6,048 nt of DNA from an uncultured Oscillibacter sp. (GTDB taxonomy: Bacteria; Bacillota; Clostridia; Oscillospirales; Oscillospiraceae): assembly GCA_948435975.1 (NCBI GenBank), contig CAOJHG010000151.1, positions 1 through 6,048 of the forward strand, read 5' to 3'. A program made the position numbers and the translations under genes. Positions 1-5,706 of the stretch are shown here, one piece after another. The notes beneath the pieces are model-generated. The model was given only the letters and a program-made list of their open reading frames with translations. It did not search any database and was not told the DNA's origin. Each line of letters opens with the position of its first letter. The stretch's first letter is position 1.

Positions 1-1
1 A

Positions 2-157
2 TGCGATTATTTTGAAATTTCACCCCTGCAATTTTTTGATTCGGAAACCATTAATCCCCAGCTTCTCCACCGGGCTATGGAGGGAATGCGGAAATTAGAC
101 GAAGACGATCTTATCATGCTGATTGGCTTGATTAACCGGCATCAATCTAGCAAATAA
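2..157 (+). CDS. C-terminal fragment of XRE/Cro-CI-type HTH transcriptional regulator (5' truncated by window edge)
   Basis: Reading from base 2 gives 51 codons ending at a TAA at 155-157, with no stop before it; the gene starts left of the window. The peptide begins CDYFEISPLQFFD and continues with an acidic/leucine-rich helix (RKLDEDDLIMLIGLINRH). This is the typical tail of small Cro/CI-type helix-turn-helix regulators: the last helix of the HTH domain with an 'xxYFxIxPxxFFD' segment, followed by a helix built on 'LxxxDLxxLxxLIxR'. The DNA-binding helices themselves are outside the window. Such proteins usually repress promoters of phages or conjugative elements, or act as solo regulators; its target cannot be seen here. 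It is convergent with the large minus-strand operon and is followed 4 nt later by its own terminator. The family call rests on pattern recognition of a short tail, so it is moderately sure. Confidence 0.72.
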   Translation, partial: CDYFEISPLQFFDSETINPQLLHRAMEGMRKLDEDDLIMLIGLINRHQSSK

Positions 158-161
158 ATGG

Positions 162-195
162 CGGACGCTCTTTTTAGGGCGTCTGTCTTTCTTTT
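162..195 (+). terminator. Rho-independent terminator of the HTH regulator gene
   Basis: A 9-bp stem (162-170 pairing with 177-185, two G-U pairs) with a 6-nt loop TTTTTA is followed by the T-rich run TCTTTCTTTT (186-195). It begins 4 nt after the regulator's TAA stop, in the right orientation to end that transcript. The T run is interrupted by two C residues, so its efficiency is uncertain. Confidence 0.75.
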
Positions 196-201
196 GCGCA
201 C

Positions 202-236
202 AAGAAAAGAGGCGGGGAGATATTCTCCCCGCCTCT
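202..236 (-). terminator. Rho-independent terminator of the minus-strand operon (possibly bidirectional)
   Basis: A perfect 13-bp GC-rich stem (208-220 with 224-236) closes on a 3-nt loop. Read on the minus strand it is followed by TTTCTT (207 down to 202). It lies 8 nt beyond the stop codon of the last operon gene (245-247). On the plus strand the hairpin is followed by GATTTTAATT, so it may also act weakly in that direction and back up the regulator's own terminator. Together the two hairpins insulate the convergent transcripts. Confidence 0.85.
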
Positions 237-244
237 GATTTTAA

Positions 245-1225
245 TTATGCCGCTTTCTGCTTCTGAAATCGAATACTCTGCGCTCTGGCCTGCAATTCCT
301 GCCCTAGGAATTTCAACGTGTTGAAATCGTCGTCCAGCCCATCCAGTTCCCGGCGGAGCACCTGCTCATAATGCCGTTTGTGCTGCTCAAGGCCCTGAAT
401 CTTCAAGGCCCAACGCTCCAGGACCGCCGGACTCTGGCATCCAGACTGGATGAAGTAGTCCGCCCGCTCCTGGTACTCGGCAATTTCCTTCTTCACCGCC
501 GCGTAGAACTCCTCCGTCATTTTGCCCCGCTGCTTCTCGTCGTCGATGATGTAGAAGCTGTTTACGATCAGCGGAGTTCCCTTCCGGTTCAGGCCACTCA
601 GGAGGTTGATGAACTCCTCAAACACATCCACCTTTTCCATGTAAGTCCGGGGAACGAAGTAGAGGAATCCGGTGATGCTGAGCTTAGTGGCCTCAATGGA
701 CCGCAGGAAATTGGTGCAGATGGTTTCCACATGCTTGCGGTTGGCGCAGAGCTGGTAGAGTTCAAACAGTTCCTCCGCCTGGCGGCAGCACTTCATGACA
801 TCTACCACATCATCCATGACAAGATTATCGCACCGAAACGCGCCGTCCCGCTTGTCGTAGCTGATGTTTGCCAGCTTCTCATACTGGTTGGTCTGCTGGT
901 TCAGGGTTTCCTTCACCAGTTCCCGGGAGAGGATATCAGCCGTGCGCTTGTTGTCCCGGCAGTAAGCCAGGTAGATATGGGTTTCACCCATCCGGGTGAC
1001 GGGAATGCGCTCCTGGATGTCCCCCGTAGCGGAGCGGAAGGCGTCCGAAACAGACAGCCGTTTGCCGCCGGTGTAGGGGATGTCCAAGTCCTCGCAGAGC
1101 TTGGCCAGGGCGTCCTTCTCCACCAGGAGGTTTGCCAGGGAGTAATACAGAAACTTCCCAAGCATATGCGCCTCATCGCCCTCAGCGGCGCCGATCTTGT
1201 TGCGAATATCAAAGACTTCTCCCAT
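245..1225 (-). CDS. Uncharacterised 326-residue, mostly helical mobile-element protein
   Basis: I do not recognise this protein with certainty. Its overall look (an N-terminal alpha-helical part, a central 'FLYFVPR' segment at about 187-193, then 'EEFINLLSGLNRKGTPLIVNS', and a charged helical C-terminus) recalls phage and mobile-element proteins annotated as DUF6744, but I hold that only as a weak suggestion. Visible parts: residues 1-50 helical; 55-130 mixed, including 'ETHIYLAYCRDN'; 135-180 helical with Cys146, Cys147, Cys160 and Cys170 but no clear zinc-binding spacing; 230-315 strongly charged helices likely to form a coiled coil; a basic tail ending KQKAA. There is no signal peptide or membrane segment, so it is probably cytoplasmic. 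I chose the ATG at 1223-1225 because AGGAG lies 7 nt upstream. The open frame extends to an ATG at 1291, but that start lies inside the upstream gene and has no good ribosome binding site. It is the last gene of the operon, 19 nt after the preceding stop. A role in the element's DNA metabolism is inferred only from context. Confidence 0.88.
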   Translation of the reverse strand: MGEVFDIRNKIGAAEGDEAHMLGKFLYYSLANLLVEKDALAKLCEDLDIPYTGGKRLSVSDAFRSATGDIQERIPVTRMGETHIYLAYCRDNKRTADILSRELVKETLNQQTNQYEKLANISYDKRDGAFRCDNLVMDDVVDVMKCCRQAEELFELYQLCANRKHVETICTNFLRSIEATKLSITGFLYFVPRTYMEKVDVFEEFINLLSGLNRKGTPLIVNSFYIIDDEKQRGKMTEEFYAAVKKEIAEYQERADYFIQSGCQSPAVLERWALKIQGLEQHKRHYEQVLRRELDGLDDDFNTLKFLGQELQARAQSIRFQKQKAA

Positions 1226-1232
1226 AAAACAG

Positions 1233-1237
1233 CTCCT
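1233..1237 (-). promoter_or_regulatory. Ribosome binding site that fixes the start at 1225
   Basis: On the minus strand AAAAGGAG is followed by 7 nt (CTGTTTT) and then ATG at 1225-1223. It lies in the short gap after the preceding gene's stop. This supports the 326-residue product over the 22-residue-longer in-frame alternative. Confidence 0.85.
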
Positions 1238-1244
1238 TTTCTTT

Positions 1245-1865
1245 TTAAGTGTGGATGGAGTAATATGCCCGGTCCATGTTTTCCTGCCCATGGAGAATCA
1301 GGCCGCCGCACATTCCCTGCTGACTGCCGCGAAACTCCTGGAAGAAAAAGCTGTAGGGCATAAAATCGTTGTAAAACCGGATTTCATCTGCACCCTGCCA
1401 GCGAAAGTTGTTCCGCAGGAACCGGACCAGCTTGCGGCGAACCGTTTGATTACCCACTACGGCGTGAAGATTTTCCCGTCCGCAGAATACCATCCTCGGC
1501 AACTTCCCGGACTTCATGGAAAGGACAGCCCATTTGGATGGCTTGGACTCCCCGGTGCTTTTCTCTATGAAATTGTGCAGGCTCTCATAGGGCAGCTTCA
1601 CCGTCTGTTCCCAGCCCGCCACTTGATCGCTGCCGGAGCAGGACAGCCAGGTAAAGCGGATGTTTACCGTGTTTATGCTGTCATCCAGCCGCAAAACTGC
1701 GAAGGACGCGCAGTCGTGTTTCGTAACCTCGCCCTTATCCTTCAGCTCTGCAAAGGTGTCACGGGTGATGTAAAAGGTATGAGGAGATTTTTCCGCAGGA
1801 CTGACCGTGCGGAACAAAATACAATGATTCTCCGCAGTCATCTTAACCAGGATTCTATCGTCCAT
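1245..1865 (-). CDS. Uncharacterised 206-residue operon protein with aromatic-rich C-terminal motif
   Basis: I do not recognise a family. The sequence alternates hydrophobic and polar residues in a way that suggests a beta-rich fold: strands around 4-20, 31-34, 53-60, 64-75 (NTVNIRFTWLSC), 112-117 and 124-128. A basic helix follows (141-153, TVRRKLVRFLRNN). The end is a striking aromatic block at 164-178 (FYNDFMPYSFFFQEF) and a glycine-rich strand MCGGLILHGQ (185-194). These last two look like conserved core motifs rather than linker. There is no signal peptide, and the aromatic block is too short and too polar to be a membrane segment. The ATG at 1863-1865 has GAGGT 5 nt upstream; an in-frame ATG at codon 9 is a weaker alternative. 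It starts 12 nt after the primase gene stop and ends 19 nt before the last gene, so it is translated in the same operon. A DNA- or protein-binding accessory role is only guessed from context. Confidence 0.88.
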   Translation of the reverse strand: MDDRILVKMTAENHCILFRTVSPAEKSPHTFYITRDTFAELKDKGEVTKHDCASFAVLRLDDSINTVNIRFTWLSCSGSDQVAGWEQTVKLPYESLHNFIEKSTGESKPSKWAVLSMKSGKLPRMVFCGRENLHAVVGNQTVRRKLVRFLRNNFRWQGADEIRFYNDFMPYSFFFQEFRGSQQGMCGGLILHGQENMDRAYYSIHT

Positions 1866-1877
1866 TATGCACCTCGT

Positions 1878-2939
1878 TCACTGCATGGCGGCTCTCCGGC
1901 TCAAAAAGTAGTCGTCTACCCCCTTATAAGCCGGATTCCATGTATATTTGTAGTATTTGATGCCTGGGATGGTCTGTACCTCCCGGCGCATGGCGAGGAC
2001 GGCCTTTCGGACGTTCTCGTTGGTCATCTGGTCCATGTCCATGGCCTCCACCACCTCCCGGACGCCCAAATCCATCAGGGTATCCTTCAGGCCGTGGATG
2101 GCATTCACGCCTCCGACGCAGACAAAGAGCGCATCATTTGCCAGGAAGCTGGCGGCGTCGCCTTTCAGCGGCCCTTCCGTGAGAAAGGCCCGCTTGCTGG
2201 CGGTATTGCCAGTGACATGAATCCAGGAATAACTGCGGGTCCCGTCCGGCAGGCCCCGGCTGGAAAGCCAGCGGTACTTGCGGTTCGGGGAATCCGCGCC
2301 GTCTAAGCGTATTTTGAGGCCCTGAATCAGCCCGTCTTTATTGCGGACAGGAATCAGAAACCCGGTGGGTCCGCTGATGGACCATTCGCCGTAGTATGTA
2401 CGAAAGCCCGGCAGGCCCCGCAGCTCATGACCGCAGGCCCGCAGAAGCTCCGCGAGAAGCCTCCGGCTCCGGTCCGTTTCCGGCATACTGCGGTATTGAT
2501 TCTCATGGATACGTTCCATGGACAGCCCTCGGCCAAGCAGGTTTTCCCTGTGCCTGCCCAGGAGTGTCAGATGGTCCAGCATGTCCATGTATGCGGCGTG
2601 CCGTTGTTCCAAGGGAAGCGGCTGCCGCTCCGTTTTTTGCGGCTCCGGCTGCTGCGGGAAGGGGTATGCTTTGGCTTCCTTAGACAGCTCCCGAAAAGCC
2701 TCTTTGTTGCTCATGCCCTTGATCCGGGCATACAGAGAAACACTGTTCCCATGCGCTCCACAGAGGTTACAGCGGAATTGGTCCGTATTGGTGTTGAGGC
2801 TGAGGTGGAATTTTCCCGGCCCGTGGTCGCCGCAGAAGGGACAGCTGGCCTCGACCTCCAGACGCCTGAGCGTCCGGGAGTCGAGGACCAGCCCGCACCG
2901 CCGGGCCGTTTCCACGATGGGAATTTTCTCATAGACCAA
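1878..2939 (-). CDS. CHC2-like zinc finger / Toprim (DUF3854-like) primase-type protein
   Basis: The protein appears to be a compact primase-like protein of 353 residues. Its N-terminus carries a zinc-ribbon of the DnaG/CHC2 type: C33-P-F-C36, then about 20 residues including the 'GKFHLSLNTNTDQFRC' strand, then C57-N-L-C60-GAHG. The usual histidine of CHC2 is replaced by a cysteine, as in several phage primases. A variable proline- and glutamine-rich linker (about 90-112) leads to a middle part with a 'GFLIPVRNKDGLIQGLKIRLD' element, typical of DUF3854-type primase/helicase proteins. The Toprim core follows: TEGPLKGD (acidic E255), VCVGGVNAIHGL, and the metal-binding DMD at 301-303 (VVEAMDMDQMTNENV), ending with KGVDDYF. 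No helicase domain is attached, so it would make or bind primers and rely on another helicase. The start is discussed under the ribosome binding site at 2948-2954; an in-frame GTG at 2948 would add three residues. It lies 27 nt after the ATPase gene stop. Confidence 0.88.
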   Translation of the reverse strand: MVYEKIPIVETARRCGLVLDSRTLRRLEVEASCPFCGDHGPGKFHLSLNTNTDQFRCNLCGAHGNSVSLYARIKGMSNKEAFRELSKEAKAYPFPQQPEPQKTERQPLPLEQRHAAYMDMLDHLTLLGRHRENLLGRGLSMERIHENQYRSMPETDRSRRLLAELLRACGHELRGLPGFRTYYGEWSISGPTGFLIPVRNKDGLIQGLKIRLDGADSPNRKYRWLSSRGLPDGTRSYSWIHVTGNTASKRAFLTEGPLKGDAASFLANDALFVCVGGVNAIHGLKDTLMDLGVREVVEAMDMDQMTNENVRKAVLAMRREVQTIPGIKYYKYTWNPAYKGVDDYFLSRRAAMQ

Positions 2940-2947
2940 GCGGCACA

Positions 2948-2954
2948 CCCCCTC
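2948..2954 (-). promoter_or_regulatory. Ribosome binding site favouring a TTG start for the primase-like gene
   Basis: On the minus strand GAGGGGG (2954 to 2948) sits 8 nt before a TTG at 2939-2937. The first possible start of the frame, a GTG at 2948-2946, overlaps the last base of this purine run and so is badly spaced. An in-frame TGA just upstream rules out any earlier start. The TTG is therefore preferred, though no ATG is available to settle it. Confidence 0.6.
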
Positions 2955-2966
2955 AAATCAAGTCGG

Positions 2967-4796
2967 TCACGCGGCTTTCTGCCCCGCCGCCGGGATGGGA
3001 TTCATGGGACGCACGGACAATTCCGCTCCATGTACACACTTGGCCATAATCACCTGACCCTTGGGCCGGACGTTGGCCAGGTCGTCCACGGACTCCATAT
3101 TGTCCACAAAGACCGGATAATTGCGCCCGGTGAGCCGCTTCATCAGCTCGGAAACCTCCATGCCCGCCCGGATTTTCTCCGACAGGGACAGCCGGTCATA
3201 GCGCCGTCCAGCGTAATTGAACTTGAAAGCGTCCTTGATCTCGCCGGTGGACTTCACCACGTCATAGAGGGAAATTTCCACGTGGTTCATTTTCAAGGAG
3301 GAGAACAGCATCTCCGCCCGCTTGGAAACGTACAGCGCCGCATTAGCAATCTGCTTTTTCAGCGCCGCGATCTGTCGGTTTGCCTGTCCGATTTGTCTAT
3401 CAATGTCCTCCGGCTTCACGGAAACAGCCTTCTCCGCCGCAGACAGGTCAGCGGCGCACTGCCGCAGCTCCTCCCGGCACTCCTTCAGGCGGTCAAATTC
3501 CTCCTGATTGAGATTGCCGTACTCAATGGCGGCGCTGAGATCTTGAATTTCCATCCGCAGGTCTTCAATCTCCCAGGGGATGGCCTCCGCCAGCGCTTGC
3601 CGCCGGACTTCCAGCTCAGCAGCCTCCTGAGACCACTTCTCCAGATCGCCGGCCTTGAACTGCTCGAAGGTATCCGCGGCCTTTTGATCCAGCTCCTGTA
3701 GTTCCACAAGCTGAGCCTGCTTTTCCTTGCCCTCAGCAAGAATCGCACTGGCCGCTTTTTTGATCTCCGCCTGCACCGACTGCAAAGCCTCCGCAGGAAT
3801 GGAACGGCGGCAGGTGGGACAGGGATTTCCGGCGGAAAGGTACTTGTAATTCCGCCCCTCCAGCTGGTAGCGTGCCGCCAGATTCTTCACCTGCGCAGCG
3901 GCCTCCGCCAGAGCTTGCGTGTATTTGGACTGGTACTGCTCCGCCGATCTTTTGGCGATTTTCGCCCGAAGTTCGGAAAGCTGCTCCTGTTCCTCGTGAC
4001 CACCACTGTCCCGCAGGGCCTCCTCATAGCAGGCGCTCATATCTACCAACTTGTCCTGCATTTCGGAAATATCCAGCCCGGCAAACTGCTTTTCCTCCAA
4101 GGCGGTCAGTTCCGCCTGGAGCGCGGCCTGCTTCTGAGCGGCAGCTTCCGCCGCCTGACGCAGCTCTTTGCCATGGGATTCCGCCTGGTCGCGCTGGCCC
4201 TGCATATAAAGGACGTTCTCTTCCAGGTTCCGGATATCCGCCCGTTTGTTCTTCAGGTAGGCTGCGGGCGAAAGAAGCGGCTCGTCCTTCAGGATATAAG
4301 CCAGGTCAGCGGGAAGCTGTTCCAGAACCGCCTCCACAGGCAGTTCCGGCAGATACCGCTCCAAAAGATTCCTGCCATCGTTCCCCAGTTCCTCAATGAA
4401 GTACAGGGGATTAAAGATGGAAAGGAATACATCCCGCTCGCCAAAGAGGTCATTCAGGTCCAGCTGGCGAATTTCGCCGCCGTCGTAAGTAATGCACATC
4501 CGGTTCCCCTGGCGGGTGCGGACCAACTCATGGACCTTTCCGGTTTCGTCCACAAAGCGCATAGCGACGCGGATATCCGGATTGACCTCATTGTGCAGCC
4601 GGTCCAGGCCCCGCTCCCCAAAGAACGGGAGGCCGGTGACGGCAAAGGCGATGGCGTCGGCCACGCTGGTCTTTCCCCGGCCATTGCCGCCGGTGATGAC
4701 GGTGGGATTGCCGAACTCCAGCTCCGCCGGTTCCTGATAGCACTTGAAGCCAGAAACGGTCATGCCAGTAATCTGAAAAGACTGGATCTTTTCCAT
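2967..4796 (-). CDS. SbcC/Rad50-like AAA (SMC-type) ATPase with zinc hook
   Basis: This 609-residue protein has the architecture of a short SbcC/Rad50/RecF-class ATPase that acts on DNA ends or structures in the cytoplasm. The N-terminal head opens with 'ITGMTVSGFKCYQEPAELEFGNPTVITGGNGRGKTS' features: a core strand and a Walker A P-loop GGNGRGKT at 36-43. Residues about 175-320 and 335-490 are heptad-like coiled-coil arms rich in Ala, Glu, Gln and Lys. At the turn between them is C326-P-T-C329, the zinc-hook CxxC that lets Rad50-type proteins dimerise. The C-terminal head has a degenerate ABC signature, LSLSEKIRAG (536-545), and a Walker B-like strand YPVFVDNMESVDD (560-572), where the usual DE is D565-N-M-E568. 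The arms are much shorter than in SbcC (about 1000 residues). No SbcD nuclease gene is visible. The start ATG has AAAGGGG 7 nt upstream and lies 18 nt after the Rad52-like gene stop. It probably works with that annealing protein. Confidence 0.92.
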   Translation of the reverse strand: MEKIQSFQITGMTVSGFKCYQEPAELEFGNPTVITGGNGRGKTSVADAIAFAVTGLPFFGERGLDRLHNEVNPDIRVAMRFVDETGKVHELVRTRQGNRMCITYDGGEIRQLDLNDLFGERDVFLSIFNPLYFIEELGNDGRNLLERYLPELPVEAVLEQLPADLAYILKDEPLLSPAAYLKNKRADIRNLEENVLYMQGQRDQAESHGKELRQAAEAAAQKQAALQAELTALEEKQFAGLDISEMQDKLVDMSACYEEALRDSGGHEEQEQLSELRAKIAKRSAEQYQSKYTQALAEAAAQVKNLAARYQLEGRNYKYLSAGNPCPTCRRSIPAEALQSVQAEIKKAASAILAEGKEKQAQLVELQELDQKAADTFEQFKAGDLEKWSQEAAELEVRRQALAEAIPWEIEDLRMEIQDLSAAIEYGNLNQEEFDRLKECREELRQCAADLSAAEKAVSVKPEDIDRQIGQANRQIAALKKQIANAALYVSKRAEMLFSSLKMNHVEISLYDVVKSTGEIKDAFKFNYAGRRYDRLSLSEKIRAGMEVSELMKRLTGRNYPVFVDNMESVDDLANVRPKGQVIMAKCVHGAELSVRPMNPIPAAGQKAA

Positions 4797-4814
4797 AGAA
4801 ACACCCCTTTCTCT

Positions 4815-5702
4815 TTACGCCGCCCGCTGATCTGGCGGGACGATCTCATAGAACTCCAAAACGTAGTATGCCACAGAGTTCTGCTGCCTGGTGGCCAGCT
4901 TCGTGTTCACCAGCACGGTGCCGGGAACAAGCATGGGATGCTCCCCCTGGACAAACGCGGTAATCTCTTTGCCTTCCGCATTTTTCAGCTTTACTCTGCT
5001 GTGGTTGGAGTTCATGCCCTTACACTTATGCTTTTCAATGACCATGCAGGCCGTTTTGGGCAGACGCTCCAGCTTCTTCTCCGGGGCGGTCTGCGCATCT
5101 TCGGGGGGAATCGCCGGAGTGCCGGTCCGCTTGGGCATATCATCCGGCTCTTCATCGCTGCCCGCCAGCAAAGACTGAATCCCGCCAGCGGAGGCAGGCT
5201 CCAGCTTCAAGGCTTTCAGCATGTCCAGATATGCCTTGTCCAGCTTGGGCCGGGCGCTCTTCTTAATCATCCAGCTTTTTCCCCTCTGTTCCACATCCAC
5301 GAAAACAGTGTCCATATTGTAGAGAACACGGCCGATGCCCCACTGGACAGCGGCCCGCTTCATGCTGTCGCTGAGGCCGCCCTTGATGGGTTCAATGTCG
5401 GAATCCTCGGCGCCGTCCCATTTGGTGATGAAGCCCCGGTCCTCGAAAAAAATCGAGATGCCGCAAATCTGAGCCTCCTTCTTTCCGGCGCCGTGCCAGG
5501 GCTTGAACTCGTTGTACCAGCCATCCGGCCCCACCACAGCATCCAGGCGGTTCATGATCGCCCGGTTGGTCACATAGGGGACGGCGATGCCTGCCATCTG
5601 CCCTTTGGACTCAAAGGTCCTTTGCAGCCGCCACTCCAGGTCCTCCGGAGCGAAGGGCCGCGCCAGTTCCGCCTGAATGGTCTGCGCGTCTTTTTTTGCC
5701 AT
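4815..5702 (-). CDS. Rad52/Rad22-family single-strand annealing protein
   Basis: The 295-residue product belongs to the Rad52/Rad22 family of single-strand annealing proteins used by phages and mobile elements for recombination. Residues about 15-140 carry the annealing core: 'WRLQRTFESKGQMAGIAVPY', 'RAIMNRLDAVVGPDGWYNEF' (48-66), 'CGISIFF' (80-86), 'FITKWDGAEDSDIEPIKGGL' (91-110) and 'SDSMKRAAVQWGIGRVLYNM' (111-130). The last two are the most characteristic family signatures. These proteins form oligomeric rings that bind single strands and anneal complementary DNA. Residues about 182-212 are an acidic, proline-rich linker. Residues 215-290 form a separate beta-rich C-terminal domain (ACMVIEKHKCKGMNSNHSRV...VLEFYEIV) that may bind DNA or a partner; its fold is not assigned. 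The ATG at 5702 is chosen because AGGAGG lies 7 nt upstream. An in-frame TTG at 5720 would include the ribosome binding site itself and is unlikely. The start follows the E2-like gene's stop by 4 nt. Confidence 0.93.
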   Translation of the reverse strand: MAKKDAQTIQAELARPFAPEDLEWRLQRTFESKGQMAGIAVPYVTNRAIMNRLDAVVGPDGWYNEFKPWHGAGKKEAQICGISIFFEDRGFITKWDGAEDSDIEPIKGGLSDSMKRAAVQWGIGRVLYNMDTVFVDVEQRGKSWMIKKSARPKLDKAYLDMLKALKLEPASAGGIQSLLAGSDEEPDDMPKRTGTPAIPPEDAQTAPEKKLERLPKTACMVIEKHKCKGMNSNHSRVKLKNAEGKEITAFVQGEHPMLVPGTVLVNTKLATRQQNSVAYYVLEFYEIVPPDQRAA

Positions 5703-5706
5703 GCAG

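Noticed and set aside
162..236. Possible small RNA or riboswitch in the convergent gap
   Set aside because: The two hairpins are each explained as terminators by position and T runs; no promoter or further structure is visible in the 87-nt gap.
1226..1291. N-terminal extension of the last operon gene to the ATG at 1291
   Set aside because: The extension overlaps the end of the preceding gene, would be translated through the AGGAG site at 1233-1237, and adds a sequence unlike the rest of the protein.
371..2306. Two overlapping plus-strand open frames (371-1363 and 1197-2306) antisense to the last three operon genes
   Set aside because: Both are shadows of minus-strand genes that have good ribosome binding sites and operon spacing; neither translation shows a motif.
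2427..3701. Plus-strand open frame of about 420 codons across the primase-like and ATPase genes
   Set aside because: It spans the junction of two convincing genes on the other strand and its product is a low-information Leu/Arg/Pro/His-rich sequence with no family features.
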